62,000 nucleotides of DNA from Diphasiastrum complanatum (GCA_029204225.1 CM055103.1:47424458-47486457); one strand, 5' to 3'; positions 42,389-54,835 are shown, counted from the first letter of the stretch. The notes: a model not told the origin generated them from the letters alone. Program-made: numbers and translations.

Positions 42389-44110
42389 TATGGATTTGCA
42401 TCAATCAGAAGGTGGAGCTACTTCTTGTATTTTCTCAGTTTTTGTGGATTTCTCCTTGCATGTTACTTCGAGGTGGTGTAATTGATCTCCAAGTAGGTGG
42501 CTTCTCTGAATTTGGTGTACTTTCAGCCTAAAGATCATATTTATGGTGTTTCTCCATAGTTTTTGGTGGAAATCTATGGATTTTTGATGATTTTAGTGGA
42601 TTTTTCACCTAGAATTGAAGTTTTTTGCTTGAAATTGATCATAGGTACTGGTGTAGTACGTTTTTCAGATTGTATTTGCTGTTTTACAGTCATTATTGAT
42701 TGGATCTAATGATTGCATGATGTTGGAATAGTCAAAAGGAGGATTAGATAGTGATTTTGGACAAAAAAAATTGGGGTTTTTTGACCATAAATGGGCTATA
42801 GAAACCATGTTTGACTAGATTCAGAACTTTTAGTGCTTGCGTGCAATGGATTTACAGGGATTTGGATCTGTTTGCATGAATTTGTGGATTTTTCCCACAA
42901 ATTTTGGTCAAAATTGGTCAAAAACCAAGATTTTTTAATGTTTTTTGGACTAATTTTGGGGTAGATCTCAAAATTCTCAGACAAGACTTTGTATGAACCT
43001 TTTCAGAGATGTAATGAAGCTTTCCCTGAGCTGTCATGAAGTTTGGAAGGGATTAGACACCATTAGGGGGCTCAAAACACCAAAAATTAGTGTATTTTTG
43101 ATGATTTTTTAGCATGAATACCTCTCCACTGGGGGTCTGAACCTGTTGGTTCTTGTTACAAGCTTAAAGATATGATGGATTGCGTCTGTTTTGAGCCATC
43201 ATGAATCCAATTTGGATAGTTCAGCATAAGACACCATCATGTTTTGCTTGTTGAAGGAGGCCAAAATTTGCATTTTTTGCATGATCTGAGCTTATGATTG
43301 CTTGCTGGACCTATTAAAAGCTTTTATGCCTCTCTAATGAGCCTTATTAGAGTGCTTGTAACCTTTGATCCAAGGCTTTTGGGGCTGGGATATGTTTTTT
43401 GATGATACCTCTCCAAAAAAGTGCGCCCTCCTACCTGTTTTTCAGCCATTTACTGCTCGCATGTGTGAAGCCAGAGGTGCAGGGTGACATGGCAAGTGCC
43501 TTGTAGACCCACTCTCCCTCTATATAGTGCTTTACAATGACCAATTTGGTTTTTGGTCGGAAGTTTGGCAATTTCTGAACTAAAATTTGCAAAAAGTTTG
43601 AAATGTTCTGATGCATGCATGCTTGTAACTCAGTGTAGTGCTTGTCTGTTGATGAAAATGTATGGATAGACCTGTATGCATGCATGGATGCATGTTGCAT
43701 GTGTAATCAATAGAATGATCAGAAGATTTCTTGCATGAAGCTATTTTTGGCAATTCTCGTTCAAAAAACAGATTTCCTAGTGGCTAAGCTAATTACGGGA
43801 TTTTTTTCGTGTTTTTGAAAAAATCAGTACATGTCGAGTTTTGATATGTGACAGTGCCTATGAATTTGATAAATCGATTTTCACAGTTGGTCCAGATTTT
43901 GTGAATCCCAGTGCTAATTTCCCAGTTTCTTGGCGATTCACCTAAAAATTGATTTTTTTTTAAATCACTGCATGTCACGTTGGATGCATGCTAGATGCTT
44001 CAGAATTCTTCTAATATGAGATGGTAACTGTGAAACTCTCAAGTCGATGTTTGGTCGATTTTCACAGTTTAGGTCCATATTGAATGGAATTTGAAAATCC
44101 GAGTTTACGT
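42389..44110 (+). other. Conserved leader of the gypsy element
   Basis: Aligns with the leader of the sister element (30795-29072, minus strand). A partial tandem duplication lies near its end: 'GATTTTCACAGTT' type sequence at about 43875 and again at about 44055, each preceded by a 'CATGTC'-containing segment. Confidence 0.65.
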
Positions 44111-47100
44111 AAAATTTGAGGAAACCATGGATGTTTTCGATTTGTTCCAATTCATTGGTTATTGATCAAACAGAAATGACTTATAAAGTGGATGATCTTA
44201 CTGAGTTGAAATCAGTTGATTGTTAAGATCACTGTACCCTTCACTTTTAGTTGAAGATTTTGTGAATCTGTCAATTAAGGAGCATTTCTTGTTATGAGGA
44301 TCAATTAGGACCAAGAATAATGTAAATCCAGTAGAACAATTATATGCTGATCTATAAGCGGATTTGCTAGGGATTAAGTTCAGCACTTAATGAACAAATC
44401 AAAACTGGCTGGGTGATAGTGCTAAAGTTAGCGATACCAAATTGAACTTTTTTCTAGTACAAATTTGGGGTTTTGTTAACCTAAACCATTTTTGGAAGGG
44501 GGAAAAGAGTGGAAGTTCGATAGGTAGATGATTGAAGTAGTGGCAAGACTGATAATCCATTTATGGAACCATCTTTATTTTGCAATTGGATTTGGATCTT
44601 GCAAAGTATTGCAGATAGAAGGTGTTCCATAAAAGAATCTAGTAATTTGGATTCTTTTCAGTTATAGAGTATTTCTCTGTAATGACAGTAACAACCAAGA
44701 GAGTTCTAACTTGTTAAAAGAATTAGGTTCTTTTTACCGATTCTGGAATAGATATTGGATATCTAGGACAGTATGAGATTCGGTTTTTGTTGAGATCTAT
44801 GTTTCTTTTGGGTCTGAATACGTTCTATTGTATTTGGATGATACATTTTGTTTGTCCATGTTGGGTACAATATGAAATGGTATTCTTTGAGAAACACTAA
44901 AGAAGCATGAGAGATTTCAATTGTTAGGATTATCTCTTGGAATTGGTTGTGAATTTGATCCTATATCTGGGTATAGGAATGCCAAATCATCTTTTTTGAC
45001 TTTTTGGACAAAACGGATCTGGATGCCAAGGATTCTTGGAGAAAAAGCTGGTGGTATGGGACATCAGTGATTCTAAAAGGGATTTATTGGGTAGAATGAT
45101 CTATAGACCGATGGTTAGGGATTGCTGTAATACTAATGCTAACATAGTCCATTGGTTTTTGTTAAGGGTATTTTTGGAATTATGAGATATAGATCGATCC
45201 CTTAATGGTATCTCATTAATTACAAAACATGGAAGCCCTTAAATCTATTTCTCTATTTTATTAGACCTCTACTCTTTAGAAATTTCTTAATACATGACAA
45301 TTGGATTGAGATTCTTATAATTTCTTCCAGTGTAGAACTCTGTTCTGAAGGATTGTTAAATTATATGAAATTGTACTTCCATATAAGGTTTTTGAATATG
45401 GCTCAAAACTTAGGTTTCTTGAACTCTAACGTTAGTCTCTATTTGATAGTTGATTATCGAGAGTTAAAATTTCTATCATTCGGGATAAGATATTCTACGA
45501 TTCTGAGGAAAAAGTCCTATTTGTAATAGTATTGAATACTTATTACTGACTCTTTTGAATCTTTGATATCTTATACGTTGTCTCCTGGGAACTTTTAAAT
45601 CGAAATTATGGAATTTCTTTTTTAAAAGGGGGGAAGAAAAGATAGGGATAAGTCTTTCGAGGAATCAACCAGTTGCATTGATTTTGAAAAAAAATCTTGT
45701 ATGTGAGCAATGTATAACTATCCAATTTGAAATAGACAAACTATCTAAGTGATTATTTTGAGTAATCTGGAACTAGAGGAGTTTTGGGGTTATTGAGTTG
45801 TGAGATATTCATTAATATGGGAATTATTGATAAAATAATAATTAAGATTCACTGATTGTAACCAAGTACCATTTTGTTATGGATTGGATCAGTGGAATAA
45901 AGCTTTAATCTTAACTCTATGTTCAAAGATGTCTGTATGAGTTAGCCCCTTTGTACGCTAAGATCTGTTGTAGGCTAATTGGTAGAAGAAATTTTGTTAA
46001 TAAGAGTTAGATGGTTGGAAAACTTGTGATGTGGAACTATTCACTTCAAAGATTTCCCAAATATGTTATTTACTCGTGAGAAATAGAGTTTTTTGGTAGC
46101 TGAGTTGCAAGATTCTCAGTAAATTATGCGAGTAACATATGCAGATTGTGGATATCTATCAGTTCATAGCCTATGTTTATGTATATGAACATAGTTGGAT
46201 AAGTTGCTTGTGTACATCTTAATCTTGTGGATCTACTATGTGTTTCCTATGTACTGAGTTTATATCGTATACTTAAACTAGTCAGAGTGCATAGACATAT
46301 GAACAAGTAATGTGTGGAACAGTTACTTGCAGGTTAATGTCTATTTTTGTGGAAAGGATAATTCATTAACTTATTTAATTGAGATCTGCACCTAGACATT
46401 TAAGATTTCTGAATCATTTACAATTGACTTGAGTAATTGGATTACTCCTGATTAGAAGTTAATTGGATAAGTAAGCAGTGTGAAGAGAATTCACCGGGAA
46501 TTGTTTATTTTGATCTATATTGCTTATAAGTCACATGATTAGTGAGCCATTTGGATTCATTTATGAGAACTTTGCATAGAATATAGAAGATTTTTGATAT
46601 AGAGTATTTCTTGAAGGAGAAATATCCAAAGTTTAAGACTATATACCAGTGAGCTCATATAATAAATTGGATGACAGAGACTAACTAATGTCAAGGATAA
46701 CCACTGAATTCAGTTGGAATTCAGCAGAACTTTATAATCTCTAGATGTGGTTCTAGGTGATTGTATAAAGTTTATTATTTGTTAAAGACAAATGTTATAA
46801 TGGTCTTTAATCACTTGGTTGATTGTAGAATTTGGAACTCATAATCTGCTTAAGAATCGAGCTGGAAGAATATTCTTGGAATCTAGTAATTTTTCTTGTG
46901 GAAAAGATTTCAGAATGTTTCTTATATTTCCTGAGTGGTATGTTGTGCATATACTCCAGTATCTCTAAATGATTAAGTATGGGTTTAGAATCCAATAGAT
47001 TATGATTGACGAACCATAAGATTCTAAATCTTTATGATTGATGGATCATAAATTGATAATTAAAGGTCATTAGATGATTATATGGAAATATGATGATTCT

Positions 47101-48113
47101 TAAGATGATGAGTAATTCTTGATCAATTGGTAGAGTTAAAATTTAGATTTGTTATTTGAACTCTAAATTTGTGTACAAACTTGAGATTGTTTGGATCTCA
47201 CAAGCATTTTCATTAAGTAATTGTTTACTTATGAGGAATTCGCTTACCTTTACAAATTGTAGTCAAGGAATGCTTTTGTACTGTTTTTCAACCTAAAATC
47301 TCCAGTTAATTAGGAGCAGTTAAGTCTATCAAGATTGAATGGTTGCTATTTTTCTCGCATATGATGCTATTGATAGAGCACTTATCTCAGAAGAGTATTT
47401 GGGGTACTCAAAACTGAGTTGAAGTCATTTTTATCTTGATGGATCTCCTAAGAGATTTTGGTGGGATGAGTTTTGTACGAAGAAGCATTTATGATGGGTC
47501 TACAAGTATTTGTGGATAGTCTTGGACTATAAATGTTTTGGATCTTTAACTTTTGAACATTGATTTCCAATATAAGGTGAGGACTCACCCAGTGATTCAT
47601 GTAAATTGAGGTACATGAAGGTGATGTTACTAGATTGGAGAAAATCAAACCCAATAGGGAAATTTATCTTTTAGTGTACTTCTAAAAGGTCGATATAGTA
47701 TTTCAGTGTAGAGACAGATAATTTGAAAAATATCCCATCTCTAAATACTTATTTGATATTGAAGTCAGACTAAAGATTGATTTTCAGGGTAATTGTGAAA
47801 GTTAAATGATCGATTTGTTAGCTTTTAAACTTAATCTTCAAGTTTGGTCGACTACTCATCCGGTGTATCATGTAAATTTAGTTTATATGATGATGACAGT
47901 TTGATGTATTGAAGATTTTGCCCATTTGGAAGATTTATCGCTCAATGTACCTTTGGACCCTAAATGAGTACTCAGGATCAGAGACAAACAATTGAAAAAT
48001 TGTTTTATCCTTGTGTGCTTGCTTAAGTTGGTTGGTCAAATTGAGGATAATGATCCATGGGAAGAATTAAAAGCATACAAACTGGTTACTCGTTCTGAGG
48101 ACAGAACTGGTTT
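44111..48113 (+). pseudogene. Decayed gypsy gag-pol body
   Basis: Only islands are recognisable against the sister element. A gag piece lies near 44460 ('CAAATTTGGGGTTTTG ... ACCATTTTTGG'). A possible RT trace near 45448 reads 'IVDYRELKF'. The integrase C-terminus at about 47845-48110 reads 'HPVYHVNL', 'AHLEDLSLNVPL' and 'RIRDKQLKN', matching 'HLVFHVSCL', 'THLEDLSLSVPL' and 'KNRDKQLRN'. A second diverged copy of the 'HPV.HVN' segment lies just upstream, near 47585. No frame exceeds about 70 codons. Confidence 0.7.
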
Positions 48114-48126
48114 AAGGGGGGAAGAA
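48114..48126 (+). promoter_or_regulatory. Polypurine tract
   Basis: AAGGGGGGAAGAA, identical to that of the sister element, adjoining the 3' LTR. Confidence 0.85.
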
Positions 48127-48596
48127 TGTTACGTCCATGTCCTGTACAAGGGAACCGGAATTATTCCTAACGTGGATAGCAGGTCACTCTAGGTGTATAT
48201 GGTTATTAGTTATGCCTTGCAAAGTAATTAATAATCATATGAGGGCCCGGATCTATAATTGGACATAGGAGCACATGCATAGTGAATGACTGCTTTCATG
48301 CAAGAATAGGAGGTCAATAGCTCGATATGGGTTGCATGGGGATCCTAAAAGGAATATTCTCTCTCTCTTGAAGAGAATAAGTCTAGTGGAAAATCGCCCA
48401 TCTTCCTATTGGAAATTCAGTTTCTTGAGCCTGTTTCTCCTCCTCTCTCTTAGGTTCTTCACTATGGCTTGGGGGCTAGGTCCAGGAGGAAACTCCAGGA
48501 GGGATCTAGGTTTGGATGGGTGGTTTTGCTCCACAGGTGTCCTTTTGGTTGTTTTGCAACAGGATCTAGTCAGATATTCATATGGTGATCCTTACA
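48127..48596 (+). mobile_element. 3' LTR (470 bp)
   Basis: TGTTACGTCC ... CCTTACA. It lacks about 20 bp present in the 5' LTR near 41985. Confidence 0.88.
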
Positions 48597-48601
48597 CAAA
48601 T

Positions 48602-49215
48602 AATAGCAGACAACAATTCATTCAGGGTCAGACAAAATTCAGAATAATATGTGCATAATAGCTACAATATCATCTATTAATCCTCTTGAGATTGAGCACT
48701 GTGTGACAGAACCACACAACGCATTGGCATGAGAGAAGTGGCGTTCTCTCAAGAATAGTGTCTCGCTTACTAGCAGACTTCTTGGATCTCTGTGGATCCT
48801 GCTTACAAAATTGTCTCGCTCACAGGTGGACTTCTATTCTATATCTTTCATCTATCTGTATATGTTTGATGCATATAGCACATGTGTATATTTCGCGAAC
48901 TTTTTCGTGTCGCTTTGAGTAACATTCTTGATCAAACAGATTAAACATCTATAACTAATCATGGATTACAAGAGTGGTGGATTAGGCACGTCCTAACACT
49001 CGTTTGCTGATGTCACTATATCATATCAGGGATTTGTACTTCATTAGTTGATCTTCCTGGTCCTTTGGAGCACGAAGTGTTTTGCGTTGCGAACATTTTC
49101 GTTTAGTGTTGTGTGATGTTGTTCGAGAACATTTTCATTTCGTGTCTTTTCATCAAATTGAGAGTTGAAAGCTAGCAAAGCTTTGGTAATAAAAACGTTT
49201 TATTTCTTTAGCTCC
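48602..49215 (-). mobile_element. Probable copia 3' LTR and adjoining DNA
   Basis: Lies downstream (minus strand) of a copia pol. A purine tract GAGAGGGAGC on the minus strand is at about 49208-49217. 'CGAAAA'/'GCGAAC' words recall the CGAA patch at 41605-41720 on the other side of the gypsy insertion. LTR ends are not resolved. Confidence 0.4.
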
Positions 49216-50920
49216 CTCTCAAAGCGTGATAGCTTGATGACTCCAAGATTGCTCCTCTATTTCTAGAACAGACCTTTGTCTAAGGCCTTTGTGAAAATGT
49301 CAGGAACCATCTCCTTCATTCCAAAGAAAGTCGTTTGCAGCTTCTTCTTCCTGATCAGATCTCTTATCAAGTGGTACTTGATTGCGATGTGTTTTGTCCT
49401 TGAGTGAAACACAAGATCCTTTGTCAGATGTATTGTCCATCTGCAAAATCAAAGATTCATTCCTCGTTTCACCTAATTCATGAAGGAACTATTGGAGCCA
49501 AATGATTTCATTGGCCATCTTTGTTGTTGCTACATATTCTGCTTCACAGGAGACTAAGCCACAATGGTCTGTTTTTTGCTGACCCAGAGAATTGCTGCTC
49601 CTGACGCGATGGTGCATCCTCCTGAGACACTTTGCAGTCATCCTTGAGAGATGCCCAGCTAGCATCACTATATGAAAGCATCTATAAACCTGCATCATGA
49701 GAATAACACAATCCAAAATTCTTCGTTAATGGAAGGCATTGCAAGATTCGTTTCGCAATCTTCCAATGAGTTGAGCCTAGATTCGTACTGAATTGGCTCA
49801 TCCTGAACATGGCATAAGCAATGTCAAGATGTGTGTTATCTACAAGATACGTTGGTGATCCAATTAGCTTCCTATATGGTATATGCTGTATCAATTTTCT
49901 TTCCTCTTCAATCTTTGAGCAATCTTCATTTGTCAAGATTGTTCCTGCAAGCATTGGAGTATTCATCTTCCTGAAATCTTCTAAGATCTTTTGGGTATAT
50001 AGGGACTGATGAAGGTACAATTCCCTTCCTCATAGTCTTTGTCAATCTGTAAGCCAAGATAACATCTGTCTTCTACTAGGTCTGCAATCTCAAAATGTTT
50101 CGAGATGTCATACTTCACCTCACCAATAAGTTCCTCACTTTTGTAGAGTATCAGAGTGTCGTCCACATGTACAGCTACAATGATGATCTTCCCATCTGTA
50201 ATTCTTACATAAACATTAGAATCAACTATTAGTGGGTTGAATCCTAAGGATTTCAGGGCTTGATCTGCCTTCTTATACCATTGTCGCACTGATTTCTTTA
50301 GACCGTGGATACTCTTGTGCATTGTGCATGCATAAGTAGGAAGTGAGTTCGAAATGTAGCCTGGAGGTTGATGCATGTAGACTTCTTCGTCTAGCTCACC
50401 ATGCAAGAACGTTGTCTTTTCGTCCTCGATGTGAAACCTGAGATCATAAGCAGATATGCAAACAGTAAGCATAGGGATGAATGTTTCACGACAAGAGAGA
50501 AGGTCTCAGCACAGTCAATACCATATGTTTGAGAAAACTCCTTCGCTACAAGTCTGGCTTTATACTTTGAAATATTTCCATTCAGTCCATACTTCAACTT
50601 GTATACCCACTTGCATTGTACAATCTTTCACTTATCTGTTAATGGCTGCAACGCCCATACCTCATTCTTCCTCATGGATTCCATCTCCTCATTCATGGCT
50701 TGGATCCATTTGTCCTTGTCTAGACATTCGATTGCTTCCTCGAATGTATGTGGTTTGCCACTAAATTCACAAAACTCTTCTAACGTAGAAGCTGAGCTGC
50801 CTGGCACAAATCTTGTTGGCTCTCTTTGTTCTCTTGTCGATCTTCTAGGAGATCCTTCTAGTACTGCAATGCTCTTGCCTTTATCTAATCTTATAAAATT
50901 GTATAGACCAAATTGACCAA
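49216..50920 (-). pseudogene. Ty1/copia RT-RNase H pseudogene
   Basis: Right to left: the start of the RT region near 50700 ('ECLDKDKWIQAM'), then 'KARLVAKEFSQTYGIDCAETF' split near 50560-50500. 'HGELDEEVYMHQPPGY' and 'KSIHGLKKSVRQWYKKA' follow in the 163-residue frame 50472-49981. The catalytic motif there reads V-H-V-D-D, with His for Tyr. 'YRKLIGSPTYLVDNTHLDIAYAM' is in 50020-49682. A degraded RNase H piece 'LVSCEAEYVATT' is in 49716-49489, and the C-terminus is unreadable. Frame shifts separate all blocks. Confidence 0.82.
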
Positions 50921-51214
50921 GAAATAAAGGCTATCCAGTCTTCCATTCTTTTTGTATGAAACGTATTTTGAATATTAGAGCTTATTACTCTAACTGATGA
51001 ATTATGAGTGCGGGTATCATTATTAGAAGACAATAAATGAAACTATAGAGCAATGCTAACAGTTTGATATGCAGGTTCTAGAAATAGAATCTAATGATGA
51101 ACCATTTGATGGTATGACTTCTAACCTTTTTCTAAGGGTATGTGTAGGTACTAAGAAGAGTATCTGGAGAATAAATCTAAAGAAGCTTCTTAAAGCTTAA
51201 AGACGGTACCTGAA
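50921..51214. other. No recognisable gene
   Basis: AT-rich; may be the decayed 3' end of the gypsy element whose LTR starts at 51308. Confidence 0.4.
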
Positions 51215-51307
51215 GAAGGCTCAATCGAGTCTATAAGGAAGCCTCAATCGAGTCTATAAAGAAGGCTCACTTGAGTCTATAAAGACCGGGAGAAGAAACC
51301 AAAGGAC
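51215..51307 (+). repeat. 23-bp tandem repeat (three units) and PPT-like tract
   Basis: Three units of AAGAAGGCTCAATCGAGTCT plus ATA, followed by GGGAGAAGAAACCAAAGGAC. The same block occurs at 57035-57131 in front of the second LTR copy. Confidence 0.8.
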
Positions 51308-51746
51308 TGATCACCCTTTGTGTCACACTCCACTATGATTGGGGATGGGCAACCCTTAGAAAAAAGGGCCTAGAAATTGATGAAAATTATGCAAGGTAAG
51401 ATGGACATATACAAAACCTTTCCCATGACATGAAAAACACTTGGGTGAATCCCAATGTTGTAAACAAAGAAAAATTCAACTTGAAATTGGCTAACATTAA
51501 ACGTTAGCTACCTAACTTCTATCCTTATCAATATGCAACTTAGATACTTTTCCACATGGCTTGTAAGCCATAGGACAGCTAGGAAAATGCGCTCTCCTAC
51601 TCCTCCCCTTTTGCTCTAACTAATGGATGAACACTCTCTCATACCTATACACCTCACCCTCTCACTTTACTTATCCTAGAGTTTCCCTTACACCTCTCAC
51701 ACTCATTTTGGACACCTTGGCCACTTCCTAAAGACTACACATTCCC

Positions 51747-51755
51747 TATAAAAGG
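51747..51755 (+). promoter_or_regulatory. TATA box of the gypsy LTR
   Basis: TATAAAAGG, a strong TATA box, followed by CT-rich DNA. Confidence 0.6.
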
Positions 51756-51995
51756 ACTAACTCGCCCCTCTCCCTCATTATTCATCTCCCATTCATTATT
51801 GCTTTGCATATTGCTCTTGCTTTTGTGTGTGTAGGTGCTTGGAACAAAGCTTGGAGCTATGGCTTGAGGAGGATTTATCAAATTGGATTGGAACCACTTT
51901 CACGCACACTCACTTTCTCCTACCTCTTTCATCTCTCTCTCTCTGTTTCTCTCTCTTCTCTAAAACTTTCACACCATCCATGAGACTGATGGCCA

Positions 51996-52215
51996 TGCAT
52001 GTCACACCATTCATGACTTGATGGCTTTGCATGTCACACCATCCATGACTTGATGACTTTGCATGTCACATCATCCATAACTTAATGGTCATGCATGTCT
52101 GATTTAGAAGTTGCATGCCTGATTTAGGAGTTGCATGTCTGATTTGGGAACTTGCATGTATGAAATTGAAGCTTGCATGTTGAAATCGAAGTTTGCATGT
52201 CAAATTGGATTCATG
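51996..52215 (+). repeat. Two tandem repeat families inside the LTR
   Basis: About three units of roughly 34 bp containing GCATGTCACACCATCCATGA, then about five units of roughly 20-24 bp containing TTGCATGTCTGATTT. CATGCATG sites recur. Confidence 0.75.
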
Positions 52216-52589
52216 CATGCCATGTCTACTGATGTTGCTCTCTTCTTGATCATTAAGTCCTTGCATGTCATAAGGAACCACTTTTCTTGGTATAAGATTC
52301 TTCAAGATCCAAAATTTGTAACTTCTGTTTCGATGTAAAGATCCAAAACCACTGTATATGTAATTGTCCTTGGACCAATTGATCTTTTATAATTTCAAAA
52401 GAAAATTCCTTCGAGGGCGGGGAGGGGGGGTCCCCATCTTGATCCCTCAACAAGTCTCTTGAATGAATGATTTTGTGGTTGAATGTTAAAGTTCTACGTT
52501 TTTGAGATCTTTTTCAAGTTCTATTCAACAGTGTTATGTTGATTTTTAAGTCACACTTTCTAAAGTCAGGACTTTAGAATTAGTAGACC

Positions 52590-52594
52590 CTCAC
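52590..52594. repeat. 5-bp target duplication (left)
   Basis: CTCAC, repeated at 55382-55386. Confidence 0.88.
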
Positions 52595-53512
52595 TGTTGC
52601 GCCGGCACCTCAAAGGGCGCTGGGACTTGAGCGGTTTCCCCAACACGCGCTTAAGTCTAACATTCATCCATCATGCACTTACGTAAAAGCCAACTCAGAA
52701 TCGTAACAAGCTTAACCATTCAGACTTAAGAAAACTGGAATCCCAACCAACCCGAAAGCCAACTCAGAATCCGTCCCCAAAAGGTAACCAAAGGCAAAGA
52801 CAAGCCACACATGAAACCCAAGGCATAGTGGTCGCCAAACTGACCAATTGGCATAGCGGCAAGCCCCATGTCGATGACAGGGACCCTTAGGCGCCAGCGA
52901 CGCAAAAAGGTTGTAGTAAGGGTCCTTCCACTTGGACCAGTCCCGGAGGCGAAACCGAAATGGTAATCATCCCCAAGGATCAACTTTATTAGATTTGGAA
53001 GAGGTTACATTCATACATAGACTGACCGGTCTCGGGGCCACCAACACGTGCTGGGCATTGTGCCTGGCTCGTGCTGGTAGAGGGAGCTGAGACCTGGCGA
53101 CTGGATTCCTGGCGCTGGTTGAGCTGCCCAAGTTTCTGTCTGCCGGACTCCCTCTATAGTTCTGCTGTGATTCGGCGCACCCCCTCTGTTCTGAAACATA
53201 GTGCTTTCTGGTAAAGCACGCTTTTTGGGACTTAGTTTTTATTTTGCTGATTAAGCCTGGCAAGCCTGGCAGAATCAGTCTGGCTCCCGAACATGGGTCC
53301 CGGGAGCCGTTCCGGTGGCAGAATCAACTTGCTTCCTGACTAGGCCATGACTCGAGCTCCAGAGCTAGCTCATGACTTGTGACTACTTGACTGGCTCACC
53401 ACAGGTCGGAGGCTCAGTCCTTGACGTTCTAACTTGCTCTGGGACTTTAGGGAGTGTCACCCCTTAGAGTCTTACAGGGCACGTTGGGTGCACCTGAGTC
53501 AGCTTTACAACA
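52595..53512 (-). mobile_element. Complete 3' LTR (918 bp)
   Basis: Minus strand TGTTGTAAAG ... GCGCAACA. Its half 52965-53512 matches 54834-55381 at a constant offset of 1869. Confidence 0.88.
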
Positions 53513-53523
53513 TCCTCCCCTCG
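53513..53523 (-). promoter_or_regulatory. Polypurine tract
   Basis: Minus strand CGAGGGGAGGA right before the LTR start TGTTGTAAAG. Confidence 0.8.
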
Positions 53524-53753
53524 TTTGAAAAAGCTGATGTCCTCATCAGGGCCAAACTAGACCTAGGACGTATGGCACGGGCTTAATTCACCGGCCTTAG
53601 CAACTTTGAATTACAAAATACATTGGCAGTAGCACAGGAAAAGTGTAGATAAAGTTCACTTACGTAAAACCTGTGTAAAGCTGCAAGTGATTTATTGGCA
53701 AACTTAAGAAAAATACCGGAAAGCTCCTTGAACTTCAGAATGGCCATGAATGT

Positions 53754-54835
53754 TTATGTAAGAGGCATGCCGCCAGGTAGTGCTTTGTGTGCCGATCTGG
53801 GAAAACGGCTATTGCGTTGGTTCTTCTGCAGATAATCTGCTAGTACTTCAGGGGCTCCCTCCTTAAGTTTGTCTTCGTACTCCCAAGAAGCCTCAATAAG
53901 TGGAGCCCGTAGCCACTTCACTAGATATTCACGTTGAACGCCAGTTCGCTTTCTATGTGTCAATATTTGTTCTGGTACAAGCTGCCTCTTCGTATCATCA
54001 AGTGTCGTTGGTGGGTGACGGAGTTCGTGTTGCCGATCAAATCGCTCATCTGGTTTGTACCGTTTGAGTAATGAGATATGAAACACATTGTGTATATCCA
54101 AGCTGGATGGCAACGCTAATCGATAAGCCACTGGGTTGATCTTCTTGGTGACATAATATGGTCCCGCATAAGGTCGAGCAAACTTATGAGAAAAACCTTT
54201 TGGTAGCGCAATGTTCTTTGTGTTCAGCCATACTTGATCACCTTCCTCAAATTCCAGTTCTCGTCGATGTGGGTTTACGTCAGCAGCCATACTCCTTTGT
54301 GACTGCTCTAAAAACGCCTTCACCTCGGTCAACTTTGTGTGCCACTCATTGATGAATTCCTCCACAGTGGGTACTGGTGTTTCCTGCACGCCTGTAAGAA
54401 AAGAGCTTGGAACAATCGGTAGCCGACCATTGCTTATCTCGAAGGGTGCCCTTCCAGTAGATCTGTTCACTTGGTTGTTATGTGCAAACTCGAGAATATC
54501 CAAGTAGTTGACCCAATCGGATTGGTCCCAAGCGACATAATTTCGTAAATATCATCTGTCTGAGGATGATATGCAGTACTGAAATTCAATCCGGTTCCCA
54601 CGAGGCGAAATAGACAAGTCCAAAACTTTCCGACGAACTTGGTGTCTCGGTCAGAAATAATCGTTCTAGGCAGGCCGTGGTATTTGAAAACACATTTGAA
54701 AAATAACCTTGCCACTTCTTCAGCTGTCACTGAACTTTTAGTTGGTACTAGATGAACTTGCTTTGAAAAGCGGTCAACCACCACATAAATTGAGTCGAAT
54801 CCTTGGCACCGTGGTAGTTGAACAATAAAATCCAA
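53754..54835 (-). pseudogene. Gypsy integrase with C-terminal chromodomain, broken
   Basis: Two frames. In 54835-54467 the core reads 'YVVVDRFSK' (Asp, about residue 21) and 'SDRDTKF' (about 61-67), then 'STAYHPQTD'. The third acidic residue segment is lost by a deletion and frameshift. In 54503-53754 (249 residues) the integrase C-terminus continues with a GPY/F-type motif 'YAGPYYV' (about 112-118) and 'HNVFHISLLKRY'. A chromodomain (about 177-225) includes 'YLVKWL' and 'ASWEYEDKL'. Chromodomains of such elements guide insertion to marked chromatin. Everything upstream of the core is deleted. Confidence 0.88.

Larger units (their letters stand above)
41887..48596 (+). mobile_element. Ty3/gypsy element of the 24.5-kb family, coding region decayed, 6.71 kb
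   Basis: 5' LTR 41887-42375, PBS 42377-42388, leader to about 44110, decayed body, PPT 48114-48126, 3' LTR 48127-48596. The flanks are TAAAT (41882-41886) and CAAAT (48597-48601), a 5-bp target duplication with one difference. Overall size and layout equal the minus-strand sister at 24542-31298. The two LTRs are visibly similar with mostly A/G and C/T differences plus one small indel near 41985/48220. The body has almost no readable protein. Confidence 0.85.
51308..52594 (+). mobile_element. Gypsy LTR, left part (interrupted)
   Basis: Begins TGATCACC (or TGTGTCAC at 51319) after a purine tract. It contains TATAAAAGG (51747-51755) and tandem CATGCATG-rich repeats (51996-52215). It is interrupted at 52594 by the nested gypsy and ends at 55398 (GGTTCACA), next to a PBS. 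Without the insertion it would be about 1.3 kb. The first 83 bp recur at 57132-57214. Confidence 0.7.
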
